Made by a program: the position numbers and the translations under genes. A model generated the notes under the pieces. The model worked only from the letters and a program-made list of their open reading frames with translations, did not search any database and was not told the DNA's origin. Source: Flavobacteriales bacterium (lineage in GTDB: Bacteria; Bacteroidota; Bacteroidia; Flavobacteriales_E; Vicingaceae). From it: 64,000 bases of DNA. Of the stretch, positions 8,079 to 16,232 are shown piece after piece; the first letter of the stretch is position 1, and every line of letters starts with the position of its first letter. The stretch is taken from the NCBI GenBank assembly GCA_015075325.1, contig JABTUP010000017.1, forward strand, positions 1-64,000, in the 5' to 3' direction.

Positions 8079-8819
8079 TTAAAAAGTTGTGGTTAAATAC
8101 AAACCAAATTCGTTGCCATTGTAATATGGAAGAAAAGAAGTGTTTTTGCTTTTATTAAAAGGATTGAAATTCTTAAAAGGCTCAAAATGATAAACCACGT
8201 TGGTTACCAAAAAACCAATTCCGGCAGCCGAAACCACATCCGACAACCAATGTCGGTTATTGATTATGCGAAAAGCACCAGTGGTTGTAGCAATTGCAAA
8301 TCCGCTGTAAGCTAGTACAGGATGCTCATCTTTAAATTCGTGATACAAAACCGTAGCACCAACAAAAACCTGTGATGTGTGTCCCGAAGGAAAAGCATGA
8401 GGCGAATTATCGGGTCGTTGTTTATTCATGCCTCGTTTTATAGAATGAACAAATATGGCGGTGGTTAATTGGCTAATGGCTAAGTACTTTGTTTGATCGA
8501 ACCAGTGATTTTTGGCTTTTAATCCCATGAGGTCGGCACCATACATTTCGAGCATAGGAATGTACTGTATGTAATCATCTATCGGAAAATTGAAATCGTT
8601 GCCAACTTGGTTTCTTACATTTTTAGCAACGTCTTTTTCAAAGGAGCTTCTGTTTAATGCAAATCCAGTAATAATAAGTGTTGTGGGAAAAATACTTTTG
8701 GTTAAAATGCTTTTTTTGGGTTTGTTTTCATTTGCAGAAATTGAATCAACCTGAGCAGCAGCTTGTTTTAAGCAACCTAAAAATAGTACAACCAGTAAGA
8801 AGAGTTTTAACTTTAACAT
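8079..8819 (-). CDS. PAP2-family phosphatase, exported
   Basis: A 246-residue phosphatidic acid phosphatase type 2 family protein. The ATG at 8819 is preferred to an upstream one because MLKLKLFLLVVLFLGC starts a normal signal peptide ending near AAAQ. All three catalytic motifs are present: K128xxxxxxRP136, PSGH at 144-147, and R184-x5-H190-x3-D194. Such enzymes dephosphorylate lipid phosphates, undecaprenyl pyrophosphate or lipid A at the envelope; which substrate applies here is not visible. A minus-strand terminator just upstream separates it from the small gene at 8889-9089, so it likely has its own promoter. Confidence 0.85.
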   Translation of the reverse strand: MLKLKLFLLVVLFLGCLKQAAAQVDSISANENKPKKSILTKSIFPTTLIITGFALNRSSFEKDVAKNVRNQVGNDFNFPIDDYIQYIPMLEMYGADLMGLKAKNHWFDQTKYLAISQLTTAIFVHSIKRGMNKQRPDNSPHAFPSGHTSQVFVGATVLYHEFKDEHPVLAYSGFAIATTTGAFRIINNRHWLSDVVSAAGIGFLVTNVVYHFEPFKNFNPFNKSKNTSFLPYYNGNEFGLYLTTTF

Positions 8820-8830
8820 CGAAGCAAAAC

Positions 8831-8863
8831 TAAAAAAAAAGAGGTTGATATTTATCAACCTCT
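8831..8863 (-). terminator. intrinsic terminator after the 66-residue gene
   Basis: On the minus strand an 11-bp stem AGAGGTTGATA/TATCAACCTCT (8853-8863 and 8840-8850) is followed by nine T. It lies between the stop of the small gene and the start of the PAP2 gene. Confidence 0.8.
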
Positions 8864-8888
8864 ATAATTGTTTGTCAAATCTCTTGAA

Positions 8889-9089
8889 TTAATTTAAAAT
8901 CATTTCAATACAATCAACAGTTTTCGATTTTTTCACACTCAATGCTTTAGAGTAGTTTAAAATGTTGTTGATGGTTTGTTTTTTTGGAGAGCGTTCTGGT
9001 TCTGCTGTTTCCAAGTTGTTTAATGATTCTTTTAATGTTTTTTCGTTTTGTGCTAATTCAAGAAATTCTAAATGAGTAAAAGTTTGCAT
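8889..9089 (-). CDS. small conserved-looking hypothetical protein downstream of ECF sigma factor
   Basis: A 66-residue soluble protein with no signal peptide or membrane segment. The N-terminal half is acidic and helical (LEFLELAQNEKTLKESLNNLE), followed by a C-terminal TINNILNYSKALSV helix. It follows the sigma factor gene on the same strand, with a terminator-like hairpin between them, and ends at its own strong terminator. I recall similar short proteins beside sigma factor genes in flavobacteria but cannot name a family. It has no zinc-binding HxxxCxxC of a ZAS anti-sigma factor. Confidence 0.65.
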   Translation of the reverse strand: MQTFTHLEFLELAQNEKTLKESLNNLETAEPERSPKKQTINNILNYSKALSVKKSKTVDCIEMILN

Positions 9090-9154
9090 AGGCGTTTTTT
9101 AGATTTAAGTTAGTTACGGTTCATTAACGTAATAATTTGTTGCATATTGTATAA

Positions 9155-9189
9155 AAATAAAAAATCCCGAAAGTATTTTTTCGAGATTT
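9155..9189 (-). terminator. intrinsic terminator after the ECF sigma gene
   Basis: On the minus strand AAATCTCGAAA pairs with TTTCGGGATTT (one G-U pair) around a short loop and is followed by a T-rich run. It lies 30 bp after the sigma factor stop. Confidence 0.6.
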
Positions 9190-9218
9190 CTTAATCAACT
9201 AAAAACAAAACAAATTAT

Positions 9219-9806
9219 TTATTGGATAACTAATGAAATATTTTTTTCTTCAACCATTTTTCTAAGATTAATTAAAGCGTAACGCATTCTGCCAAGTGCA
9301 GTGTTAATGCTAACATTGGTCATGTCGGCAATTTCTTTAAAGCTCATATCAAAATACAAACGCATCATGATCACTTCTTTTTGATCGTTGGGCAGGTGTT
9401 TTATCAATGTTTTTAAATGCTTGTACAACTGAGTAGATTCAATGCTTTGTTCTACATTTTTTTCAGGACTGGTTAGTACATCAAAAATATCGAAGTCTTC
9501 TGCACCTTTTACCATTGGCATTCGGCTGTTTTTTCTGAAATAATCAATCATTAAATTGTGAGCAATACGCAACACCCAAGGCAAAAATTTACCTTCATCA
9601 TTGTAATTGCCTTTTTTAATCGTGTTTATGGCTTTAATAAACGTATCTTGAAAGATGTCTTCAGCCAATTCTTCGTCTTTAACCTTATAGTAAATATAGC
9701 TGTAAACTCTGTTTTTGTGACGCAAAATTAATTGCTCAATTGCATTTTCATTGCCTTTAATATAAGCATGAATAAGTTCTTGTTCAGTAAGTTTGGAAAG
9801 TATCAT
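9219..9806 (-). CDS. ECF RNA polymerase sigma factor
   Basis: A 195-residue sigma-70 family protein of ECF type. Region 2 is seen as ELAEDIFQDTFIKAI followed by FLPWVLRIAHNLMIDYFRK, and region 4 as LPNDQKEVIMMRLYFDMSFKEIADMTNVSINTALGRMRYAL, a helix-turn-helix that reads -35 DNA. No membrane anti-sigma gene is adjacent; the only close companion is a 66-residue protein downstream. The 5' leader contains a long stem that ends one base before the AUG, suggesting translational control or a symmetrical operator. Targets cannot be inferred here. Confidence 0.92.
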   Translation of the reverse strand: MILSKLTEQELIHAYIKGNENAIEQLILRHKNRVYSYIYYKVKDEELAEDIFQDTFIKAINTIKKGNYNDEGKFLPWVLRIAHNLMIDYFRKNSRMPMVKGAEDFDIFDVLTSPEKNVEQSIESTQLYKHLKTLIKHLPNDQKEVIMMRLYFDMSFKEIADMTNVSINTALGRMRYALINLRKMVEEKNISLVIQ

Positions 9807-9876
9807 AATATCTACTTTTAGTGGTTAAAATATGTAATTCCTCAAAAGGAACTGTAATTTAAAAAAAGTAGATATT
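9807..9876 (-). promoter_or_regulatory. structured leader before the sigma factor start
   Basis: AATATCTACTTTT (9807-9819) and AAAAGTAGATATT (9864-9876) are perfect 13-bp inverted repeats. In the minus-strand transcript the stem would end directly before the AUG, with a nested hairpin TTCCT-CAAA-AGGAA (9838-9851). It could be an RNA switch occluding the start or a DNA operator. Confidence 0.55.
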
Positions 9877-9908
9877 TCTTATAGGCGATATTTTTTATTT
9901 CAACTTAA

Positions 9909-9939
9909 CGTAAAGCTTATTGTTTTTATTGCATTTACG
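9909..9939. repeat. inverted repeat in the sigma/uvrA divergent region
   Basis: CGTAAA (9909-9914) and TTTACG (9934-9939) flank a 19-nt centre in the 222-bp gap between the divergent sigma factor and uvrA genes. It may be an operator. Nothing else was recognised in this gap apart from the sigma leader and a TAATTTTG box (9985-9992) that could serve uvrA. Confidence 0.3.
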
Positions 9940-10028
9940 CTACAATTAATTTTTTGTTACCGTCAAAACTACTAAAAAGAAGAGTAATTTTGTATTTTTT
10001 AACAAAATTTAACCTCTAGCTTTATTAA

Positions 10029-12836
10029 ATGAAATTGTCGGAAGCCAATAAAATAGATGCCAAACACTTTATTTTTATTAAAGGAGCTAGGGTACACAAT
10101 CTTAAAAATATTGATGTTGCAATAGCTCGAAACAAATTTACGGTAGTAACTGGTTTGTCGGGTTCGGGTAAGTCGTCGTTAGCATTCGACACCTTGTTTG
10201 CCGAAGGTCAGCGAAGGTATGTCGAGAGTTTATCATCGTATGCTCGTCAGTTTTTAGGAAAATTAGAAAAACCCGATGTTGACCATATTTATGGAATTTC
10301 TCCTGCAATAGCTATCGAACAAAAAGTAAATACAGTAAACAAACGCTCTACCGTTGGTACTTCAACCGAAATTTACGATTACCTAAAATTGCTTTTTGCT
10401 CGAATTGGAAACACCTATTCTCCGGTTTCGGGAAATTTGGTTAAAAGAGAAACGGTAAATGATGTTGCCAGATGGTTTAGCCAATTAAAAAATAACGATA
10501 AGGTTTATTTAATAGCTACCGTTCAGTTAGAAAACAAAAGTGTTAAAGAACAGTTGGATTTATTGCTTAAACAAGGTTTTAGCAGGGTTTGGCTAAACAA
10601 TAAAGTTGAACGCATTGAGCAAATTAGCGAAAAACAGTTTTCAACTACCTGCATCGATGTGTTAATCGACCGATTTGTTATTGACCAAACCAACGAAGAC
10701 AACGAAAGCAGAATATACGGGAGCATAGAAACAGCTTTTTACGAAGGAAAAGGTTCGTGTAAAGTTATTTTGGAAAGCAATGGAAAACTAACCGAAAAAA
10801 CGTTTAACAATAAATTTGAATTAGATGGTATAGAATTTAGCGAGCCCAATACTCATTTTTTTAGTTTTAACAACCCAGTTGGAGCTTGTAAAACCTGCGA
10901 AGGTTACGGAAGTGTAATTGGAATTGATGAAAATTTGGTTATCCCCAATAAGCTGTTGTCGGTTTATGAAGATGCGGTTGTTTGTTGGAAAGGCGACAAG
11001 ATGAAAAACTTTAAAGAACAATTGGTTTTACATTCATCGGAATTTAACTTTCCTATTCACAAACCCATATACGAACTATCTAAAGAGCATTACGAACTGT
11101 TGTGGAAAGGAAACAAATACTTTGAAGGATTAAATCAATTCTTTAAAATGTTGGAAGCAGAAAGCTATAAAATTCAATACCGTGTAATGCTTTCGAGATA
11201 TAGAGGTAAAACAGTTTGCCCCGATTGCAAAGGCACTCGATTACGAAAAGATGCGAATTATGTGCAAATTGACAACCATTCCATTACGGATTTGGTGTTG
11301 ATGCCAATTACCGAATTAGCTGATTTTTTTTCAAAAATAAAATTATCCAAACAAGACGAAGAAATTGCTCATCGGTTATTAATTGAAATTAAAAGCAGGG
11401 TTCAGTTTTTAAAAGATGTTGGTTTGGGTTATTTAACACTCAATAGGTTGTCGTCAACACTTTCGGGTGGAGAATCGCAACGAATAAACTTAGCAACATC
11501 GCTGGGCAGCAGTTTGGTAGGTTCCATGTATGTTTTAGACGAGCCAAGCATTGGTTTGCACTCAAAAGACACCGAAAATTTAATAACTGTTTTAAAAAGT
11601 TTACGCGATGTTGGCAATACCGTTATTGTGGTTGAACACGATGAGGATATTATAAAAGCTGCCGATGAAATAATTGATTTAGGTCCTTTTGCAGGGCATT
11701 TAGGCGGAGAACTTGTTTTTCAAGGCGATATAAAAGCATTGTATAACGATAAAAAAAGCCTTACTGCTCAATATTTAAATGGAATTGAAAAAATTGAAGT
11801 TCCCGAAAAGCGAAGAAAATGGAGTAAATACATCGAAATTACTGGGGCTCGTGAAAACAACCTCAAAAATGTTGATGTCAAATTTCCGTTACATACGTTA
11901 ACCGTTGTAACAGGAGTTAGTGGCTCTGGAAAATCATCGTTGGTAAAAAACTGTTTGCTTCCATCAATAAAAAAAATGTTTGAAGGTTATGCCGAAACAT
12001 CGGGGCAACTCGATAAAATATCGGGCGATATCAAACAAATTAGAGGCGTTGAATTTGTAAATCAAAATCCTATCGGAAAATCGTCGCGTTCAAATCCAGT
12101 AACCTACATTAAAGCGTACGACGATATACGAAACCTGTTTTCTTCTCAAAAACTAGCTAAATCAAGAGGCTTTAAACCTTCTCATTTTTCGTTTAATATT
12201 GATGGTGGAAGGTGTGATGTGTGTAAAGGAGAAGGCGAAATTACTGTTGAAATGCAGTTCATGTCCGACATCCATTTAAAATGTGAAGTGTGTAATGGCA
12301 AGCGGTTTAAAGATGAAATTTTAGAAATTAAAGTGGGCGACAAACACATTGCCGATGTATTGGAAATGACTATTGATGAAGCAATTGTTTATTTTAGTTC
12401 GTTAGAAGATACCAACGCCAATAAAGTTGTTCAGAAAATAAGCACATTGCAAGAAGTTGGTTTGGGTTATGTTCATTTGGGGCAATCATCTAACACATTA
12501 AGTGGAGGAGAAGCTCAACGCGTAAAATTGGCTTCATTTTTAGGTAAAAAAGATACCACCGAAAACTTACTTTTTATTTTTGACGAACCCACTACCGGGC
12601 TTCATTTTCATGATATTAAAAAATTATTGAAAGCCTTTAATGCGTTAATTGCACAAGGACATTCGCTTATTGTAATTGAACATAATTTAGATGTTATGAA
12701 ATGTGCCGATTGGATTATCGATATTGGCCCAGAAGGTGGAGATAAAGGTGGTTATATAGTATTTGAAGGAATTCCCGAAGATTTAGTAAAATGTAAAAAA
12801 TCATTTACAGGAAAATATTTGGAAGATAAATTATAA
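10029..12836 (+). CDS. uvrA: UvrA, excinuclease ABC subunit A
   Basis: A 935-residue protein, close to the usual UvrA length of about 940. It is the damage-recognition ATPase of nucleotide excision repair, acting with UvrB and UvrC. Walker A1 GLSGSGKSS is at 42-50 and the second GVSGSGKSS about residue 635; both ABC signatures appear as [12 protein letters not shown] and [12 protein letters not shown]. Zinc modules are seen as CKTCEGYG and CPDCKGTR in the first half and CDVCKGEG with CEVCNGKRF in the second. Canonical UvrA family markers [17 protein letters not shown] and [14 protein letters not shown] are present. It stands alone, divergent from the sigma factor gene. No uvrB or uvrC lies in the window. 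Confidence 0.97.
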   Translation: MKLSEANKIDAKHFIFIKGARVHNLKNIDVAIARNKFTVVTGLSGSGKSSLAFDTLFAEGQRRYVESLSSYARQFLGKLEKPDVDHIYGISPAIAIEQKVNTVNKRSTVGTSTEIYDYLKLLFARIGNTYSPVSGNLVKRETVNDVARWFSQLKNNDKVYLIATVQLENKSVKEQLDLLLKQGFSRVWLNNKVERIEQISEKQFSTTCIDVLIDRFVIDQTNEDNESRIYGSIETAFYEGKGSCKVILESNGKLTEKTFNNKFELDGIEFSEPNTHFFSFNNPVGACKTCEGYGSVIGIDENLVIPNKLLSVYEDAVVCWKGDKMKNFKEQLVLHSSEFNFPIHKPIYELSKEHYELLWKGNKYFEGLNQFFKMLEAESYKIQYRVMLSRYRGKTVCPDCKGTRLRKDANYVQIDNHSITDLVLMPITELADFFSKIKLSKQDEEIAHRLLIEIKSRVQFLKDVGLGYLTLNRLSSTLSGGESQRINLATSLGSSLVGSMYVLDEPSIGLHSKDTENLITVLKSLRDVGNTVIVVEHDEDIIKAADEIIDLGPFAGHLGGELVFQGDIKALYNDKKSLTAQYLNGIEKIEVPEKRRKWSKYIEITGARENNLKNVDVKFPLHTLTVVTGVSGSGKSSLVKNCLLPSIKKMFEGYAETSGQLDKISGDIKQIRGVEFVNQNPIGKSSRSNPVTYIKAYDDIRNLFSSQKLAKSRGFKPSHFSFNIDGGRCDVCKGEGEITVEMQFMSDIHLKCEVCNGKRFKDEILEIKVGDKHIADVLEMTIDEAIVYFSSLEDTNANKVVQKISTLQEVGLGYVHLGQSSNTLSGGEAQRVKLASFLGKKDTTENLLFIFDEPTTGLHFHDIKKLLKAFNALIAQGHSLIVIEHNLDVMKCADWIIDIGPEGGDKGGYIVFEGIPEDLVKCKKSFTGKYLEDKL

Positions 12837-12879
12837 TTAGCTATCTTAGTGGTTTATAGAAGCTTAAATTGTTTTACAG

Positions 12880-13257
12880 TTGAAAGAAGTTGTTTTAAAA
12901 AAATCAAAGATATTGTTCAGAAACGATGGGTTAGTTGAAGTAATTTTTGGACATCATGCAGTAATTGATTTAGATGATTGTTACGACATCCTAAATGTTT
13001 ACAAACAAGAATTAACAGAAAAAAAAGCCCCCATACTTCATGTGCTAGGCAATTACACAAATTTTACTTCTGAAGCCAAAGTTTATGGAGCATCTCCAGA
13101 AGGTTTATCCTTTTCTATTGCAGAAGCGTTTCTTTACAATTCATTGCCACATCAAATAATTGGTAATTTTTATTTATCCATTAATAAACCGAGTGTTCCA
13201 ACCAAATTTTTTAAATCCAAAGAAGAAGCAGAAACTTGGTTAAAAACTTTCCTTTAA
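12880..13257 (+). CDS. STAS-like (DUF7793-type) cytoplasmic protein
   Basis: A 125-residue soluble protein beginning at TTG, since no ATG occurs in frame. The pattern fits small STAS/SpoIIAA-like proteins: an N-terminal strand pair (FRNDGLVEVIFG), AVIDLDDCYDIL helix, PILHVLGNYTNFTSEAKVY in the region where STAS proteins have D/N-x-S/T, then IGNFYLSINKPSVPTKFFKSKEEAETWL at the end. Close relatives I recall have the same IGNFFIGLNKP...P.R.F.s.EEAL.WL ending. Function is unknown. It follows uvrA by 43 bp on the same strand and could share its transcript. Confidence 0.65.
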   Translation: MKEVVLKKSKILFRNDGLVEVIFGHHAVIDLDDCYDILNVYKQELTEKKAPILHVLGNYTNFTSEAKVYGASPEGLSFSIAEAFLYNSLPHQIIGNFYLSINKPSVPTKFFKSKEEAETWLKTFL

Positions 13258-13283
13258 AGAAGTTAAAAAATTAACAATTAAAT

Positions 13284-13311
13284 CCCCTCTAGAAAGAGGG
13301 GTAAGGGGAGT
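13284..13311. repeat. CCCCTCT intergenic repeat, copy 2
   Basis: CCCCTCT-AGAA-AGAGGGG is a perfect 7-bp hairpin followed by TAAGGGGAGTG. It is related to the unit at 3291-3323 and fills much of the gap before the glycosyltransferase gene. Confidence 0.6.
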
Positions 13312-13366
13312 GTTGATAAAAGAACTCAATTTTTGAATCCTCTTTTAAAAAGTAGTTAATTTGAAG

Positions 13367-14596
13367 ATGAGTTATTATTTGCAAAATCAGTTAAGTTATC
13401 AGCACCCTTGTATTTTAAATACCCCGCAACAACATTTATCCATTGTAGTAGTTGTTCCATGTTTTAACGAAACTCACTTAATAAAATCGCTCGAAAGTTT
13501 AAACAATTGTACGTTGCCAATAGGATTGGTAGAAGTTATAACGGTGTTCAACTGTTCAATTGCTGATGATGAAAAAATTAAACAAGCCAATTTAACCATG
13601 TTAAATGAAGCACTTGTTTGGTTAAACAACAATGCTAAAAAAGGAATTGATTTTTATTTTATTGAAGCCAATAATTTACCTGTAAAAGATGCAGGAGTTG
13701 GTTTGGCTCGAAAAATTGGAATGGACGAAGCTGTTGTTCGTTTTGAACAGCTCAATAAAGACGGTGTTATTGCCTGTTTTGATGCCGATTCAACTTGTGC
13801 AGCAAATTATTTGGTTGAACTCGAAAAACATTTTGAACAACATCCCAAATCACCAGCGTGTTCTATTTATTTTGAACATCCTTTGCAGGGAAATGAATTT
13901 TCGAAAGCGAATTACCAAGCCATTGAGGCTTACGAATTGCATTTAAGAGTTTACAAAAATGCACTTCAATTTTGTGGTTTTCCCTTTGCCTTCCATACCA
14001 TAGGTTCGAGCATGGCGGTAAAAAGTAAAGCTTATCAAAAGCAAGGAGGAATGAATAAACGAAAAGCAGGGGAAGATTTTTATTTTCTTCAAAAAATGAT
14101 GGCACTTGGAAATTTTACAGAACTAAATTCAACAGCCATTTTTCCATCACCACGAGTTTCGGATAGAGTTCCTTTTGGTACAGGAAGAGCCATGCAAAAC
14201 TATTTAACCAACGAACAACATGCGTACACCACTTATGCTCTTCAATCGTTTTTAGATTTAAAACAATTTGTTGAGCAGTTAGATTATTTATACCACAACT
14301 CTGAACTTAATTTGCCTTTATCAGTTTTGGAATACCTAAAAACCATTTCTTTCGATGAAAATATAGTTAAGATAAGACAAAACAGTACTTCGTTAATTCA
14401 CTTTAAACAGTTGTTTTTTAATTGGTTTAATGCCTTTAAAGTGCTAAAGTTTGTTCATTTTGCTCGCGATAACTATTATTCTGATGAAGATGTGTTTGAT
14501 GTTGCTAATGAATTATTACAACAGCTCAATAAATCAACTTGTAAACAAGCTAATTTATTGGCAGAGTTTAGAAAAATTGACATGAATCATTTCTGA
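13367..14596 (+). CDS. glycosyltransferase family 2-like protein
   Basis: A 409-residue protein, using the ATG at 13367 rather than a TTG six bases earlier. The N-terminal half has a GT-A fold pattern: VVVVPCFNETHLIKSLESL for nucleotide binding, GVIACFDADSTCAANYL with a DAD metal motif, and AGEDFYFLQKMMALG in the acceptor/catalytic region. The C-terminal third is helical without clear transmembrane segments. It probably transfers a sugar from a nucleotide sugar, but the acceptor is unknown. It stands outside any polysaccharide cluster and overlaps the convergent next gene by 10 bp. Confidence 0.7.
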   Translation: MSYYLQNQLSYQHPCILNTPQQHLSIVVVVPCFNETHLIKSLESLNNCTLPIGLVEVITVFNCSIADDEKIKQANLTMLNEALVWLNNNAKKGIDFYFIEANNLPVKDAGVGLARKIGMDEAVVRFEQLNKDGVIACFDADSTCAANYLVELEKHFEQHPKSPACSIYFEHPLQGNEFSKANYQAIEAYELHLRVYKNALQFCGFPFAFHTIGSSMAVKSKAYQKQGGMNKRKAGEDFYFLQKMMALGNFTELNSTAIFPSPRVSDRVPFGTGRAMQNYLTNEQHAYTTYALQSFLDLKQFVEQLDYLYHNSELNLPLSVLEYLKTISFDENIVKIRQNSTSLIHFKQLFFNWFNAFKVLKFVHFARDNYYSDEDVFDVANELLQQLNKSTCKQANLLAEFRKIDMNHF

Positions 14597-15354
14597 AAAA
14601 CATTTGGCGATTTCACCATTTTTGGAACCAACACATTTGCAACAGTATATCTAATAATATCTGGATTATTGTAGTTGATTACTATTGCAGCACACACATC
14701 AATTAGTTTTTCTAAAAAACTTAATATTTTGCTTAAAGCAGATTCATTATTAAAATTGTTTATCATATTCGAGCTTTTTTCTTCAATAGCGTTGCCATAA
14801 GCAATAATTTTTGGAAAATGCTCCTCAATTGATTCAAAACCAAAGTTTGACGTGAAAAAGAATCCAATTAAAAATTCATCTGAATATTTATTTTTTGGAC
14901 TATAATTGATTACCCATTTTCCTTCACTTGTTGTTAAGTCGTTTTTACTAATAATACTATGTGGTAATCTTTTTTTGCTCGGTAAACTGGTATAATTGGT
15001 CGATTTTTTATATTTCGGTAACGCGTATTCAGTTTTTACTACTAGCAAATTTGTTTCTAATTTATTATTCGGATATTTCATAACCCATTCATCAAAGTTT
15101 ATATTGTTTTCCATGTCTTTTAATGCCGATTTTATATCGCCTTTATCCATGTAAACATAGTGAGCCGTTGCGGTTCGATGAAATACTTCTGGAGCGTTTA
15201 ATTGTAACAAAGCTAATTCCTGCTTGAGTTCTTCAACAGTAATGTTTATTTCATTTTTAATAATCGAATCGTTGTTTCTGGGTAACTCAATTTCTTGAGC
15301 TGTAGCATGGTTGAACAGTATTGCAACTATTGCTACTGTTTTAATGGTTTTCAT
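14587..15354 (-). CDS. hypothetical exported protein
   Basis: A 255-residue protein with a signal peptide (MKTIKTVAIVAILFNHATAQ, cleavage after AQ). The mature part is mixed alpha/beta with no recognised motif; the C-terminal segment LIDVCAAIVINYNNPDIIRYTVANVLVP may be amphipathic. I do not recognise a family. Its stop overlaps the end of the convergent glycosyltransferase gene. Upstream are GTTAGC/GCTAAC and a 12-bp inverted repeat that may control it. Confidence 0.6.
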   Translation of the reverse strand: MKTIKTVAIVAILFNHATAQEIELPRNNDSIIKNEINITVEELKQELALLQLNAPEVFHRTATAHYVYMDKGDIKSALKDMENNINFDEWVMKYPNNKLETNLLVVKTEYALPKYKKSTNYTSLPSKKRLPHSIISKNDLTTSEGKWVINYSPKNKYSDEFLIGFFFTSNFGFESIEEHFPKIIAYGNAIEEKSSNMINNFNNESALSKILSFLEKLIDVCAAIVINYNNPDIIRYTVANVLVPKMVKSPNVFQK

Positions 15355-15406
15355 AGGTTTAAATGTTAAGGTTAGCTAATAAATGCTAACACGAGTGAAT
15401 AATGTT

Positions 15407-15441
15407 AATTTAGTATAGGCCTATAATTGCTATACTAAATT
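15407..15441. repeat. 12-bp perfect inverted repeat
   Basis: AATTTAGTATAG (15407-15418) and CTATACTAAATT (15430-15441) surround an 11-nt centre, between the RsmI-like gene end and the exported protein start. It has no T run on either side, so it is more likely an operator or a hairpin for mRNA stability than a standard terminator. Confidence 0.5.
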
Positions 15442-15520
15442 TAATTGATTTGGTTTGAACAAATAAACTAACGGTAGAAAAAGCTTTGTTTACGGTAATT
15501 TTGATGTAGTTTTGAAGAAA

Positions 15521-16231
15521 CTACCCAATCAAAAAAATACAAGGGCGTTTGTTAAGGTCTAATTTAGTTTCTTTTTTCCAATCCTCAATTGATTTGGTGT
15601 ATATTTCTTCGGTGAATAAGGTAAGATCAACCGCAACACAAAGTTTGGTATTGTTGTTTAGCGAGGTTAAAATGTCTTTAAAAATGGCTTGATTGCGAAA
15701 AGGAGTTTCGATAAACAGTTGCGTTTGTTTTTCTCGAAAGGCATTGCGTTCCAACTCTTTTAATTTGTTTACCCTTTGTTTCTGTTCAATCGGTAAATAG
15801 CCATGAAAACAGAAACTTTGTCCGTTAAATCCACTAGCCATTAACGATAACAAAATAGATGAAGGACCAACCAATGGAACTACTTTAATTTTTTTTTCTT
15901 GAGCCAATGCTACCAATTCGGCACCAGGGTCGGCAACACCAGGGCAGCCAGCCTCCGATAATATACCCATGTTTTTACCTTCCAAAAGTGGTTTTATAAA
16001 TGTAGGGTAATTGCTGGATTCACTTCTTTTTCCTATTTCAAAAAATGTTAAATCTTCAATGGGTTTTTGTATTCCTGCTTTTTTTAAAAACCTACGTGCC
16101 GTTTTAATATTTTCTACAGCATAAACATCAATTTCATTTAACAGCACATTATTGTATTCAGGAATTACATTGTTTATTGGCGATTCGCCCAAGGTAATTG
16201 GTATTAAATATAATGTGCCGAATTTATTCAT
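15521..16231 (-). CDS. RsmI-family SAM-dependent methyltransferase (tetrapyrrole methylase fold)
   Basis: A 236-residue protein starting at the ATG at 16231. It follows the RsmI pattern: GTLYLIPITLGE at the N-terminus, VYAVENIKTARRFLKKAG, then GILSEAGCPGVADPGAELVALAQ and VVPLVGPSSILLSLMASG for SAM binding, and LFIETPFRNQAIF. RsmI 2'-O-methylates C1402 of 16S rRNA; Bacteroidota often carry a shorter paralogue like this one next to the true RsmI, so the substrate is uncertain. The start is one base from the stop of the thioredoxin-like gene, indicating translational coupling. Confidence 0.82.
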   Translation of the reverse strand: MNKFGTLYLIPITLGESPINNVIPEYNNVLLNEIDVYAVENIKTARRFLKKAGIQKPIEDLTFFEIGKRSESSNYPTFIKPLLEGKNMGILSEAGCPGVADPGAELVALAQEKKIKVVPLVGPSSILLSLMASGFNGQSFCFHGYLPIEQKQRVNKLKELERNAFREKQTQLFIETPFRNQAIFKDILTSLNNNTKLCVAVDLTLFTEEIYTKSIEDWKKETKLDLNKRPCIFLIG

Positions 16232-16232
16232 G

